Under the pieces are notes generated by a model. The model had not been told where the DNA came from and did no database searches. It saw only the letters and a program-made list of their open reading frames with translations. DNA of 64,000 nt from Actinomycetes bacterium (GTDB taxonomy: Bacteria; Actinomycetota; Acidimicrobiia; Spongiisociales; JAHEDJ01): positions 37,471 through 101,470 of the forward strand of contig JAHEDK010000007.1 of assembly GCA_024641245.1 (NCBI GenBank). The letters are read 5' to 3'. A program made the translations under genes and the position numbers. This document shows, piece by piece, positions 8,039 through 16,868 of this stretch. The first letter of the stretch is position 1; each line of letters starts with the position of its first letter.

Positions 8039-9087
8039 AACCGCTCCCTCGCCCAGAGCGATACGTACACGAGCCCGACCAGGACCGGCACCTCGATCAG
8101 GGGACCAACCACGCCGGCCAACGCCTGCCCAGAAGTCACACCGAACACACCGATGGCAACCGCGATCGCCAGTTCGAAGTTGTTCCCTGCCGCGGTGAAA
8201 GCAACCGTGGCGTTCTTTTCGTAGGTCAATCCGAGGCGGATACCAAGCGCGAAAGACAGACCCCACATCAGGCCGAAGTAGGCGAGCAGCGGCAGCGCGA
8301 TGCGCGCCACGTCGAATGGCTGCGAAGTGATCGTCTCTCCCTGAAGGGCGAAGAGGACCACCACAGTGAAGAGCAGTCCGTAGAGTGCAAACGGTGCGAT
8401 TCGCGGAAGGAAACGCGTTTCGTACCACTCACCTCCGCGGGAGCGTTCGCCCCATCGGCGAGTGAGGTAGCCACCGGCCAGCGGGATGCCGAGGAAGATG
8501 AGGACGATCTTGGCTATCTCCCACATCGAGACATCAAGCGAGGCGGTATCCAATCCCAGCCATCCCGGCAGCAGCTCGAGGTAGAAGTAGCCGAGCACCG
8601 CATACGCGACGATCTGGAAGACCGAGTTGAGGGCAACGAGAACGGCGGCCGCCTCTCGATCGCCGCAGGCGAGGTCGTTCCAGATCAGCACCATCGCAAT
8701 GCACCTGGCCAGGCCGACGATGATCAGTCCGGTGCGGTACTCCGGGAGATCTGAAAGGAGGAGCCAGGCGAGCGTGAACATCAGCGCAGGCCCTACCAGC
8801 CAGTTGAGCACGAGCGAGGTGATCATCAGGCGGCGATCCGCGGCGACGGCCCCCACCCGCGAGTAGCGAACCTTCGCCAGCACCGGGTACATCATGGCCA
8901 GCAGTCCGATGGCGATTGGGAGCGAAACCGTTCCGATCTTGACGGTATCGAGCCAGTCGTTGAGGTTCGGGAACCATCGACCCAACCCGAGCCCGAGTGC
9001 CATCGCGGTGATGATCCAGACGGGGAGGTAGCGGTCGACCAGCGAAAGTCTGGCGATGGCCGGGTCGTTGGGGGTGGCTTGCGTCAT
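7996..9087 (-). CDS. acr3: Acr3 family arsenite efflux permease
   Basis: The 363-residue membrane protein has about ten hydrophobic segments. It carries the Acr3 signature around the conserved cysteine (GLARCIAMVLIWNDLACGD) and the later stretch NATVAFTAAGNNFELAIAV. Acr3 carriers export arsenite, and some homologues export antimonite, using the proton-motive force. No arsR or arsC lies next to it. Instead it sits alone between yqeC and the xanthine dehydrogenase, with copy B of the CGCGCGGG inverted repeat 41 bp upstream of its start. The family assignment is firm. Its placement in a molybdenum/selenium locus may mean a different oxyanion is the physiological cargo, but that is only inference. 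Confidence 0.9.
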   Translation of the reverse strand: MTQATPNDPAIARLSLVDRYLPVWIITAMALGLGLGRWFPNLNDWLDTVKIGTVSLPIAIGLLAMMYPVLAKVRYSRVGAVAADRRLMITSLVLNWLVGPALMFTLAWLLLSDLPEYRTGLIIVGLARCIAMVLIWNDLACGDREAAAVLVALNSVFQIVAYAVLGYFYLELLPGWLGLDTASLDVSMWEIAKIVLIFLGIPLAGGYLTRRWGERSRGGEWYETRFLPRIAPFALYGLLFTVVVLFALQGETITSQPFDVARIALPLLAYFGLMWGLSFALGIRLGLTYEKNATVAFTAAGNNFELAIAVAIGVFGVTSGQALAGVVGPLIEVPVLVGLVYVSLWARERFYRASIVTMPSNRP

Positions 9088-9127
9088 GATGCCCCCCAGA
9101 AACTACACGGTGCAGCCCCGATCACCG

Positions 9128-9175
9128 TTTTCGCGCGGGATTCGAACCCTATACGGTGGAAACCCCGCGCGAAAA
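9128..9175. repeat. Inverted-repeat element copy B (TTTTCGCGCGGG / CCCGCGCGAAAA)
   Basis: The 12-bp arms (9128-9139 and 9164-9175) are identical to those of copy A at 2016-2063. The spacer is again 24 bp and again contains ATACGGTGG. Outer CG pairs extend this copy to 14-bp arms. It starts four bases beyond the stop of the leftward xanthine dehydrogenase gene and lies 41 bp upstream of acr3. It could act as an acr3 operator, a hairpin at the end of the dehydrogenase mRNA, or both. Confidence 0.8.
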
Positions 9176-9179
9176 CGAG

Positions 9180-11759
9180 CTATTTCTGGATCGGGTGGTG
9201 GATGGTCATCGGTAGCCTGTTGCGCCAGACGCCATCTACATCGTGAAAGGCGGCCGCCACCGCTCCGGCTGTCGGAACCAGGCCAATCTCGCCGACGCCC
9301 TTGATCCCGTAGGGGGCGCGTGGCTGGGGCACCTCAACGAGTATCGCTTCGATCTCAGGGATGTCCTTGGCCCGGAGGATGCCGAGGCTGCGCAGCGTCA
9401 TGTTCGTCGGCATACCCGTGTCGTCGGTCGGGAATTCCTCCGAGAGTGCGTAACCCAGGCCCATGTGCACCGCTCCCTCGATCTGGCCTTCAACGAGCAT
9501 CGGGTTGATGGCCTTGCCGACGTCGTGCACGGCAACCACCTTCTCGATCTTGCCGGTATTCGGGTCGGCGATGACCAGCTGGGCGGCGTACCCGAATGCC
9601 GAGTGGATGATCGGGTTGTGCGCTCCGTCTTCCAGGGCGTTGGTCCAGTCCACCCGGTACTCGCCGACATAGTCCACGCCGATTGCCTGCCCGGCTTCGT
9701 TGGCGACCCGGCAGGCGTCGGCAACACCTCCGGCTCCCATCAGCGTGCCGCGCGATCCGGTGGTTTGGCCGGCCCCCAGCTCGCGGGTCGTGTCAACCAC
9801 GACCCTGATCCGGGTCGGGTCGATGCCGAGTTCTGAGGCGGCAACCTGGAGGGCCACCGTGTGGATTCCCTGTCCCATCTCCGTCCAGCAGTGTCGGACC
9901 TCCACGGTGCCGTCTTCTTCGAATCGGACGACCGCTCGCGAGATCTCAAGGGAACCGTTCCCGAGGCCGGAGTTCTTCAGGCCGAGCCCCAAACCGACCG
10001 CTTTGCCTGCGGCACGAGCGGCGTCGTAAGCCGGTTTCACAACATCGAGGCACCGGCGTGCGCCTTCACATCCCGCATCCATGATCTGACCGGGCCCCCA
10101 GACGACGCCTGGGGTAACCACGTTGCGGGAGCGCATCTCCCATCCGCTGATACCCACCTGTTCGGCCAGTCGGTCGATGAGGCCTTCGGTGGCGAACTGG
10201 GCCTGATTGGCTCCGAATCCTCGGAAGGCGCCGCACACCGGATTGTTGGTTCGTACTGCCACCGCCTCGACGTCGATGGCCGGGATCACGTAGGGGCCGG
10301 AGGCGTGGCCGGCGGCTCGTTCGAGGACCTTCATGCCCACAGAAGCGTACGGGCCGGAGTCTCCCACCATCTTGGCGCGCACTGCCGTCAGCCGACCGTC
10401 CGCGTCGCAGCCTGCCCACGCCTCAATTCGTATCGGGTGGCGCTTGGCGTGCATCAGCAGCGACTGTTCCCGGGTGAGGGTGCATTTCACGGGGCGTTGC
10501 AGTAGATGGGCGGCCAGCGCGGTTTGCGCCTGGTTGGCCATATCCTCTTTGCCGCCGAATGCGCCACCGTTGGAGACCAGTTCAACCACGACTTCGTCGA
10601 CCTCGATGGCGAGAACCGAGGCGATCTGGTTGCGGTCGTCCCAGACTCCCTGGCCGCCGGAGTACACCAGGAGAGGACCGTCTCCGGGTACCGCCAGGGT
10701 CGATTCCGGTTCGAGAAAAGCATGCTCGACTCGCTGCGTGAAGAACGTCTCGTGGACCGCGAAGGCCGAGCCGCGCAACGCCTCGTCGACGTCTCCTCTG
10801 CTGTAGGCGGTGCGAGAGAGGACGTTGCCGTCGAGGCCCCACACGGCGTCCTCGTCGGCGGCCAGGGCTGCGTCGGCACCGGTGAAGGGAGTCAGCACGT
10901 CGTAGGTGACCTCAATCATTCCGGCCGCTTTCCGGGCGATGTCCACCCTGTCGGCGACGACGATCGCAAGCACGTCACCGAGGTATGACGTCCGGCCTCC
11001 CTCGGGGATGAAGACGGGCCAATCGGTATCGATGATGCCGACCCTCAGCTCACCCGGAACGTCGGCAGCTGTGAAGATGCCGATCACACCGTCGATCAGG
11101 GCGGCCGCCGACGTGTCGATCCTGATCACGTCGGCCCTGGCGTGGTCGGCCAGCTTGAGGGCGGCGTGAAGCATTCCGTCAGCGGTGAGATCGTCGACGT
11201 AGCCCCGGTCGCCGAGCGCTAATTGGGTTGCCTCGTACTTGGTGCCCGATTCTCCGATTGCGGTGGGAAGTCCCGGGACCGGTACCGTGCCATCCCGGAG
11301 CATCTCGATCGCATCGAAGATCTTCGTGTAGCCGGTGCAGCGGCACAGATGCCCACCGAGCCGACCGGCCGTTGTTTCCCTGGTCAGGTCCTTGCCCTTC
11401 TGGTCGAGCAACGCCTTCGTTCGCACGAGAATGCCGGGGGTGCAGAACCCGCACTGGAGGGCTCCCGTCACCGCGAAGGCCGTAGCCAGGCGGTTCCGCT
11501 CTTCAGGTTCGAAGCCTTCGAGGGTCGTCACGTCCTTGCCGGACGCCTTTTCGAGGTCCACCAGACAACTCTGGATTGCCTTGCCGTCGAGGAGCACCGT
11601 GCAGGCTCCGCATTGACCGGAGGGCGAACACCCGTCTTTTGGTGAGGTGATGCCGAGTTCGTCGCGCAGGGCGGCCAGGAGATGTGGATGGTCGGCACGC
11701 ACCAAAACGACATCGCCGTTTACGGCGAGTTCGGTGGTCCCCGGAGTTGTCGGTGTCAT
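9180..11759 (-). CDS. Xanthine dehydrogenase, fused 2Fe-2S and molybdopterin subunits, resembling the selenium-dependent class
   Basis: Starting at ATG 11759 (AAGGG upstream), the product is 859 residues. All eight 2Fe-2S ligands are intact: C44, C50, C53 and C65 (GCSPSGQCGAC), C103 and C106 (QCGFC), C139 and C141 (CRCTGY). The Mo domain shows GGAFGGKEDM, GAFRGFGANQAQ, TEMGQGIHTV and the catalytic IKGVGEIGLVP. The compact fusion of about 850 residues without an FAD domain matches the family annotated as selenium-dependent xanthine dehydrogenase. A longer in-frame extension upstream is rejected because it would run through the divergent promoter region into the ABC permease. It should oxidise hypoxanthine/xanthine-type purines. 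It may share YgfM and XdhC/YqeB/YqeC, and it diverges from a nucleoside ABC importer. No selenocysteine is needed, since selenium in this class is a cofactor ligand. Confidence 0.88.
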   Translation of the reverse strand: MTPTTPGTTELAVNGDVVLVRADHPHLLAALRDELGITSPKDGCSPSGQCGACTVLLDGKAIQSCLVDLEKASGKDVTTLEGFEPEERNRLATAFAVTGALQCGFCTPGILVRTKALLDQKGKDLTRETTAGRLGGHLCRCTGYTKIFDAIEMLRDGTVPVPGLPTAIGESGTKYEATQLALGDRGYVDDLTADGMLHAALKLADHARADVIRIDTSAAALIDGVIGIFTAADVPGELRVGIIDTDWPVFIPEGGRTSYLGDVLAIVVADRVDIARKAAGMIEVTYDVLTPFTGADAALAADEDAVWGLDGNVLSRTAYSRGDVDEALRGSAFAVHETFFTQRVEHAFLEPESTLAVPGDGPLLVYSGGQGVWDDRNQIASVLAIEVDEVVVELVSNGGAFGGKEDMANQAQTALAAHLLQRPVKCTLTREQSLLMHAKRHPIRIEAWAGCDADGRLTAVRAKMVGDSGPYASVGMKVLERAAGHASGPYVIPAIDVEAVAVRTNNPVCGAFRGFGANQAQFATEGLIDRLAEQVGISGWEMRSRNVVTPGVVWGPGQIMDAGCEGARRCLDVVKPAYDAARAAGKAVGLGLGLKNSGLGNGSLEISRAVVRFEEDGTVEVRHCWTEMGQGIHTVALQVAASELGIDPTRIRVVVDTTRELGAGQTTGSRGTLMGAGGVADACRVANEAGQAIGVDYVGEYRVDWTNALEDGAHNPIIHSAFGYAAQLVIADPNTGKIEKVVAVHDVGKAINPMLVEGQIEGAVHMGLGYALSEEFPTDDTGMPTNMTLRSLGILRAKDIPEIEAILVEVPQPRAPYGIKGVGEIGLVPTAGAVAAAFHDVDGVWRNRLPMTIHHPIQK

Positions 11760-11864
11760 GTCACCCTTCAGCACGGCCGCCATGCTCGGAGTGATACCCG
11801 GAGTTGTCAAGAGCATCACGTCGAGGCAGTGTCGCAGTGCCTCCCGAAATGGTCCGTTTGGCAG

Positions 11865-11895
11865 TTGACACGAGGCTTCTGTTCGGCGAGCCTCG
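11865..11895 (+). promoter_or_regulatory. Candidate -35 and inverted repeat upstream of the ABC importer
   Basis: A consensus TTGACA hexamer (11865-11870) is followed directly by a 7-bp inverted repeat CGAGGCT / AGCCTCG (11871-11877 and 11889-11895, 11-bp spacer) that would cover the promoter spacer. No clear -10 hexamer is visible. It lies in the 184-bp divergent region between the xanthine dehydrogenase and the importer, so it could regulate either gene. Confidence 0.4.
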
Positions 11896-11943
11896 TCTGA
11901 GGTGTCGGGAAGGGCCGGCGCATCCGAGAGGGAGTCTGATCGG

Positions 11944-13101
11944 GTGGCACAAGCGGAAACGAACCGCCGTTCGAGGCCCAAGTTCGTCGCGTACCTGGTC
12001 CCACTTGGTGCCGTAGTTCTTGCGCTCGCCATTGGTGCCATCATGCTCAGTTTGCTGGGCGCCAATCCGGTCGAGGGTTTCCGGGCGATGCTCGACGGTG
12101 CCTTCGGAAGTGGCGACGCTCTGATCGAAACGGCACTGAAAGCCACACCCCTTCTGTTCGTCGGCGTCGGCATCACGATCGCCTTCCGTGCCAACGTCAT
12201 CAATATCGGTGGTGAAGGCCAGATGGTCGCCGGCGCTTTGCTGGCCACCGCGCTGGCGCTTGCCCTCCCCGACCTGCCGGCCGTCGTCATGCTTCCGACT
12301 GTGTTGCTGGCCGGCATCGTTGGCGGGGCTGCCTGGGGGGCAGTGCCCGGCGCGCTCAAGGCCTACTACAACGTGAATGAGATCCTCAGCACGATCATGC
12401 TGAACGTCGTCGCCGTGCAACTCATGAACTTCCTTCTGCGCGGGCCGATGATCGATCCGGGAGAACTCGAACGAGGCACGCGGATCCCACAGACCGCCCG
12501 CCTGCAAGAGGGCGCCGATCTACCGCTTCTCTTCGGGAACGGTCGCCTGCACATCGGGCCGCTCATCGCGGTTCTGGCGGCCGTCGCCGCCTACATCCTG
12601 CTGTGGAGAACGCCCCTCGGTTTCCGGGTGAGGGCCGTCGGGCTGAGCCCCGACGCGGCCAGGTACGCAGGCATTCCGGTCAAGAGAACGATCGTCCTGG
12701 CCATGACCATGAGCGGTGCGATGTCCGGCCTGGCCGGGGCGGTGCTGGTGTTCGGAAGTGAGAGCCATCGGATGGTCACGGACGGCTCGACCGTGGGTTT
12801 CACAGGATCCGCCGGATTCAACGGCATCGTGGCCGCGCTGTTCGGCGGACTGCATCCCATCTGGACGATCCCGGCTTCGTTCATGTTCGGTGGCCTCCTC
12901 GTCGGTGGGATTGCCCTCCAGCGGGCGGTGCAGGTTCCCTCAGCCCTGATCATGGCTCTCAACGGTCTCGTCGTCGTTTTCGTTGTGGCCAGCGATCGCT
13001 GGAAGAAGCGTCTCCAGGAGCAACCCGCCCGCGTTGACGACACGGCCACCGATGGTCCCGTCCTGGAAGCGGTGGTGGATGACGGCGGGGGCGGGCCATG
13101 A
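11944..13101 (+). CDS. ABC transporter permease, BMP/nucleoside (simple-sugar) family, first subunit
   Basis: This is a 385-residue multi-pass membrane protein of the BPD_transp_2 family as found in nucleoside importers (NupP/YufP type). Conserved pieces are INIGGEGQMVAGAL, YYNVNEILSTIMLN, GFRVRAVGLSPDAARYAGI and SAGFNGIVAALFGG. GTG at 11944 is preferred because GAGAGGGAG lies nine bases upstream; GTG at 11902 would add 14 residues. It overlaps the next permease by four bases (ATGA). Together with the second permease, the BMP lipoprotein and the double ATPase it forms a complete importer, probably for purine nucleosides or bases given the divergent xanthine dehydrogenase. Confidence 0.88.
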   Translation: MAQAETNRRSRPKFVAYLVPLGAVVLALAIGAIMLSLLGANPVEGFRAMLDGAFGSGDALIETALKATPLLFVGVGITIAFRANVINIGGEGQMVAGALLATALALALPDLPAVVMLPTVLLAGIVGGAAWGAVPGALKAYYNVNEILSTIMLNVVAVQLMNFLLRGPMIDPGELERGTRIPQTARLQEGADLPLLFGNGRLHIGPLIAVLAAVAAYILLWRTPLGFRVRAVGLSPDAARYAGIPVKRTIVLAMTMSGAMSGLAGAVLVFGSESHRMVTDGSTVGFTGSAGFNGIVAALFGGLHPIWTIPASFMFGGLLVGGIALQRAVQVPSALIMALNGLVVVFVVASDRWKKRLQEQPARVDDTATDGPVLEAVVDDGGGGP

Positions 13102-14030
13102 GTGAGTTCTTTACGCAGGCCGTTCTGATCGCGGCGGTCGCCTCGGGAATCCGCCTGGCGGTGCCTCTCCTGCTCGCCTCGCTCGGCGAGACCTACGGGC
13201 AGCGCAGCGGTGTCCTCAACCTGGGCGTGGACGGCATCATGCTGCTCGGTGCGTTCGGCGGCTACTACACCGTTCTCAAGACGGACAACGTGTGGCTCGG
13301 ACTGGCGATGGGCATAGGGGTCGGCGTCATCCTGGGATTGGTGTCGGCCGTGATCTCGGTGACTCTCAAGGCCGAACAGGGCATCAGTGGGATCGGGATC
13401 TACCTCTTCGGACTGGGCATGAGCGATCTTCTCTTTCAGAAGCTGGTCGGGACGCCGTTGCCGGTCGGCAGCTTCCCCAAGCTGGATATCCCCGGATTGA
13501 GCGACATTCCAATCCTCGGTGAGATGTTGTTCAGACACAGCATCATCGTCTACGTCGCCTTCGGACTCGTCCCGATCAGCATGTACATCATCAACCGAAC
13601 CACCTTCGGGATGAACATACGAGCCGTTGGAGAGAACCCGGAGGCAGCGGACAGCCTTGGAGTAAGTGTGGTCCGCATTCGATATCTCACCGTCACCATC
13701 GGGGGAATGATGGCCGGAATCGCAGGTGCAGCTCTGGCAATCGACCTCGGGATCTTCCAGCAGAACCTCACGAACGCCCAGGGGTTCATTGCCATCGCTC
13801 TCGTCTACTTCGGCGCCTGGCGCCCGGCCGGGGTGATGGCGGGTTCGTTGTTGTACGGGTTCGTCAACTCCGTCGTCCTTCAGTTCAAGACCCTGGGCAT
13901 TATTCCGCGAAGTTGGTCGGACATCGCGGCGATGGCACCTGCAATCATTACGATCCTGGCGCTCGTGCTGGTCGCCCGGAGGTTCCGGCAACCGGCGGCG
14001 CTCACCAAACCATTCACAAGAGGAACATGA
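13098..14030 (+). CDS. ABC transporter permease, BMP/nucleoside family, second subunit
   Basis: A 310-residue membrane protein pairing with the preceding permease (NupQ/YufQ type). It begins with the amphipathic stretch typical of this subunit and shows LASLGETYGQRSGVLNLGVDG, GISGIGIYLFGLGMSDL and GMNIRAVGENPEAADSLGV. The last is the coupling-helix region expected to contact the ATPase. The start ATG overlaps the stop of the first permease, indicating coupled synthesis. A 39-bp gap with AGAGGAGG precedes the lipoprotein gene. The substrate, probably a nucleoside, is inferred from family and from the purine-oxidation neighbours. Confidence 0.88.
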   Translation: MSEFFTQAVLIAAVASGIRLAVPLLLASLGETYGQRSGVLNLGVDGIMLLGAFGGYYTVLKTDNVWLGLAMGIGVGVILGLVSAVISVTLKAEQGISGIGIYLFGLGMSDLLFQKLVGTPLPVGSFPKLDIPGLSDIPILGEMLFRHSIIVYVAFGLVPISMYIINRTTFGMNIRAVGENPEAADSLGVSVVRIRYLTVTIGGMMAGIAGAALAIDLGIFQQNLTNAQGFIAIALVYFGAWRPAGVMAGSLLYGFVNSVVLQFKTLGIIPRSWSDIAAMAPAIITILALVLVARRFRQPAALTKPFTRGT

Positions 14031-14069
14031 AATCGACGAGCGGTCAACGCTCGTCCTAGAGGAGGAAAC

Positions 14070-15167
14070 ATGAAGAAACGACACGTCACCTGGCTGGCGC
14101 TGGTGCTTGCGCTGATGATGGTGCTGGTCGCCTGCGGAGACAGCACCGACGGCACGACTGCCGGCACAGACGCACCGGACGAGACAACGGCGCCCGATGA
14201 GACGACCGCACCCGATGAGACCACGGCACCGGACGACACCGCGCCTTCGACCGACACCACCGCGGCATCGGCCGAGCCGTTCCGGATTGCCATCGTGGCT
14301 CCGTCGGCCTCGAATGATCTTGCGTTCACGCAGTCGATCGTCGATGCCGTCAACGTGATCAAGTCGGAGATGGGGAACGTAGAAGTCGCGGTTACCGACG
14401 GCACCTTCATCGTTGAAGATGCCGCGGCGGCGATCCGCGGATACGCCTCAGAAGGATACGACCTGGTCATCGCCCACGGTTCGCAGTACGGCGGTTCCCT
14501 TCAGGAGATCGCACCGGACTTCCCGGATGTCTCGTTTGCATGGGGCACGGCTGCCGACACGTTCGGTCTCGACAACGTGTACTCCTACGAGGCCGCCTCC
14601 GATGAGGGCGGGTACGTGATGGGCGTGATGGCTGCTGCTCTCAGCGAGACCGGCACCATCGGTATCGTCGGACCCATCGAAGTTGGCGACGCCAAGCTGT
14701 ACGTCGACGGGTTTGAGGCCGGAGCGAAAGCACAAGACCCCGGTGCCAATGTGAACATCAACTACACCGGTTCGTTCAGCGACGTCGCCCTCGCTTCTGA
14801 GGCTGCCCAAGCCCACGCCGCGGCCGGAGCAGATGTGATGTCCGGCACAGCTCAGATGGTGGTTGGCGCGGTCGGTGTCGCCGACGAAGTCGGTGCGCTG
14901 TGGTTCGGAACCCAGGCCAATCAGACGAGCCTGGCTCCGAGCATCGTCGTCGCTTCCCAGGTCTATCACTGGGAGGTCATACTCCGCGAGATCATCGCCA
15001 ATCTCAACAGCGGCACGATGGGTGGCGAGATCTACACGATCAACCTGGCCAACGGCGGTGAGGTCATCGAGTTCAATCCGGGCTACTCGCTGCCCGACGA
15101 GGTTCGCCAACTCGCCGATGCGGCGATCGCCGGAATCATCGACGGATCGGTCTCGACCGGGCAGTAG
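14070..15167 (+). CDS. BMP family substrate-binding lipoprotein of a nucleoside-type ABC importer
   Basis: The 365-residue protein has a lipoprotein signal (MKKRHVTWLALVLALMMVLV then AC, lipidated Cys at 22). After it comes a low-complexity linker with three PDETTA repeats, and then a BMP/PnrA-like periplasmic-binding domain from about residue 70 (FRIAIVAPSASNDLAFTQS, VIAHGSQYGG, GGYVMGVMAAALSETG, GTQANQTSLAPS). BMP lipoproteins of this class bind purine nucleosides. It is preceded by a strong GAGGAGG ribosome site and followed by a stem-loop at 15257-15284 before the ATPase gene, consistent with higher expression of the binding protein than of the ATPase. Confidence 0.88.
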   Translation: MKKRHVTWLALVLALMMVLVACGDSTDGTTAGTDAPDETTAPDETTAPDETTAPDDTAPSTDTTAASAEPFRIAIVAPSASNDLAFTQSIVDAVNVIKSEMGNVEVAVTDGTFIVEDAAAAIRGYASEGYDLVIAHGSQYGGSLQEIAPDFPDVSFAWGTAADTFGLDNVYSYEAASDEGGYVMGVMAAALSETGTIGIVGPIEVGDAKLYVDGFEAGAKAQDPGANVNINYTGSFSDVALASEAAQAHAAAGADVMSGTAQMVVGAVGVADEVGALWFGTQANQTSLAPSIVVASQVYHWEVILREIIANLNSGTMGGEIYTINLANGGEVIEFNPGYSLPDEVRQLADAAIAGIIDGSVSTGQ

Positions 15168-15256
15168 GGGACGCAATCATGACGAGGAGCAGCGTCGTCG
15201 TAGGAGGTAGTTGGTACTCGGTACCTTGTACCGCGGCCTCATCCGACGCACGCGCC

Positions 15257-15284
15257 TGGGGCGAGCGAGGGTTTGCTCGCCCCA
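15257..15284 (+). terminator. Intercistronic stem-loop between binding protein and ATPase genes
   Basis: A perfect 10-bp stem (TGGGGCGAGC / GCTCGCCCCA) with an eight-base loop lies about 90 bp after the BMP gene and 30 bp before the ATPase start. It is followed by a pyrimidine-rich run rather than a clean T-tract. It may act as a partial terminator or as a 3' stabilising hairpin for the lipoprotein message. Confidence 0.55.
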
Positions 15285-15314
15285 AGGCTCCTCTCTCTTG
15301 TATCGGGGTGCGCT

Positions 15315-16832
15315 GTGGCTGAAGTGCCTATGCTCGAGATGCGTGGCATCACCAAGCGATTTCCCGGTGTGCTCGCCAACCACCGGGTCGACTTCACGGT
15401 CAACGCGGGTGAGGTGCACACGCTGCTCGGAGAGAACGGTGCAGGCAAGAGCACGCTGATGAAGATCCTCTACGGCCTCTACCAGGCCGACGAGGGTGAG
15501 ATCTTTCTGAGTGGTGAACGTGTTGAGATTCACAGTCCGACCGACGCCATCGCTCACAACATCGGCATGATCCACCAGCACTTCATGCTGGTGGAGACGT
15601 TGACAGTCGCCGAGAACGTTGCGCTCGGACTGCCGTCGAATCGTGGCTTGCGTACGGATCTCGATGCGGTGTCGGAGCGCATCGAAGAGCTGGCCGGCCG
15701 CTATGGGCTCGCCATCGACCCGGGCGCGGTCGTTTGGCAACTGGCGGTGGGGCAGCGGCAGCGGGTCGAGATCATCAAGGCGCTCTACCGGGATGCCCAA
15801 CTCCTGATCCTCGATGAACCGACCGCGGTTCTGACACCACAGGAGGTGGATCAACTCTTCGTCACTCTGCGGCAGATGACCGACGACGGTCGCGGTTTGA
15901 TCTTCATCTCCCACAAATTGCACGAAGTGCTGGCACTGAGCGACCGCATCACGGTGCTCCGCCAGGGGACTATCACCGGTCAGGTTCCGGTCGAGGGAGC
16001 AACGCGTGAGAGCCTCGCCCTGATGATGGTTGGCCGGCAGGTGAAGCTGGCCCCCGACAAACCGCCCGTCGAGATCGGCGAAGTCGCCCTCGAGATCCGT
16101 GGGTTGTCGGTAATGGGTGACCGCGGCGACAAGGCGGTGCGCGGCCTGAATCTCGAGGTTCACGCCGGCGAGATCCTCGGCATTGCCGGTGTATCCGGAA
16201 ACGGGCAGCGTGAGATGGCGCAGGCCATCGCCGGGCTCCGTCAAGCGACCGCCGGTTCCATCCGGATCGGCGGTGTGGAGACGACGAACCATACTCCCGC
16301 CGACGTTCGCAAGAACGGACTCGCCTATGTCACCGAAGGCCGCCTCCGGGATGGGGCGATCGCCGACTTCTCGGTGTCGGAGAACATCCTGTTGATCGAC
16401 CATACCGACAAGCGCTATCTCAAGCGCGGTCTGCTCGATTTCAAGGCGATCAAGGAACACTCCCTGCGCCTGGTTGATGAATACGCCGTCAAAACGCCGA
16501 CGATCGATACGCCGGCCAAGAACCTTTCCGGCGGGAACATCCAGAAGATGATCCTGGCCAGGGAGATGTCGGGAACTCCCACGGTTCTGGTGGCTTCCCA
16601 GCCGACCCGCGGGGTGGACATTGGGGCGGCGGAGTACATCCACAAACGCCTCGTTCAACAGCGGGCGGAGAACACTGCGATCATGATGATCTCCGAGGAT
16701 CTCGACGAAGTGTTCGCTCTGTCCGATCGGATTGCAGTGATCTATGAAGGCCAAATCATCGGCATCGTCGACCGGCAGACGGCCACGCGCGAACAGATCG
16801 GTTTGATGATGGCGGGCGTCCGGCCGGAGTAG
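15315..16832 (+). CDS. ABC transporter ATP-binding protein with two nucleotide-binding domains, nucleoside family
   Basis: The 505-residue protein is a tandem ATPase of the RbsA/NupO type. Domain 1 has Walker [10 protein letters not shown], signature [12 protein letters not shown] and Walker [12 protein letters not shown]. Domain 2 has a degenerate Walker A ([10 protein letters not shown]), signature LSGGNIQKM and Walker B-like [12 protein letters not shown]. These substitutions are usual in the second domain of this family and do not indicate a broken gene. GTG at 15315 is chosen because GGGGTG lies six bases upstream and the first strand begins right after. It completes the importer encoded from 11944. 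The last gene of the cassette, it is followed by a region of gene remnants. Confidence 0.88.
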   Translation: MAEVPMLEMRGITKRFPGVLANHRVDFTVNAGEVHTLLGENGAGKSTLMKILYGLYQADEGEIFLSGERVEIHSPTDAIAHNIGMIHQHFMLVETLTVAENVALGLPSNRGLRTDLDAVSERIEELAGRYGLAIDPGAVVWQLAVGQRQRVEIIKALYRDAQLLILDEPTAVLTPQEVDQLFVTLRQMTDDGRGLIFISHKLHEVLALSDRITVLRQGTITGQVPVEGATRESLALMMVGRQVKLAPDKPPVEIGEVALEIRGLSVMGDRGDKAVRGLNLEVHAGEILGIAGVSGNGQREMAQAIAGLRQATAGSIRIGGVETTNHTPADVRKNGLAYVTEGRLRDGAIADFSVSENILLIDHTDKRYLKRGLLDFKAIKEHSLRLVDEYAVKTPTIDTPAKNLSGGNIQKMILAREMSGTPTVLVASQPTRGVDIGAAEYIHKRLVQQRAENTAIMMISEDLDEVFALSDRIAVIYEGQIIGIVDRQTATREQIGLMMAGVRPE

Positions 16833-16868
16833 GCCGTCGGCTCCCCGTCCGGCAGGGCGGTGTGCGGG

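Noticed and set aside
9128..9175. tRNA or tRNA fragment on the minus strand, because GGGTTCGAATCCC resembles a T arm
   Set aside because: No acceptor, D or anticodon arms surround it, and copy A of the same element lacks the T-loop-like string, so the match is a by-product of the palindrome.
9180..12359. A 1059-residue xanthine dehydrogenase starting at 12359
   Set aside because: The extra 200 residues are low-complexity, run antisense to the ABC permease and lack family similarity. The conserved domain starts just after ATG 11759.
16081..16832. Second ATPase domain of the importer as inactivated by mutation
   Set aside because: The degenerate Walker A (GVSGNGQRE) and altered Walker B are standard in the second domain of RbsA/NupO-type proteins.
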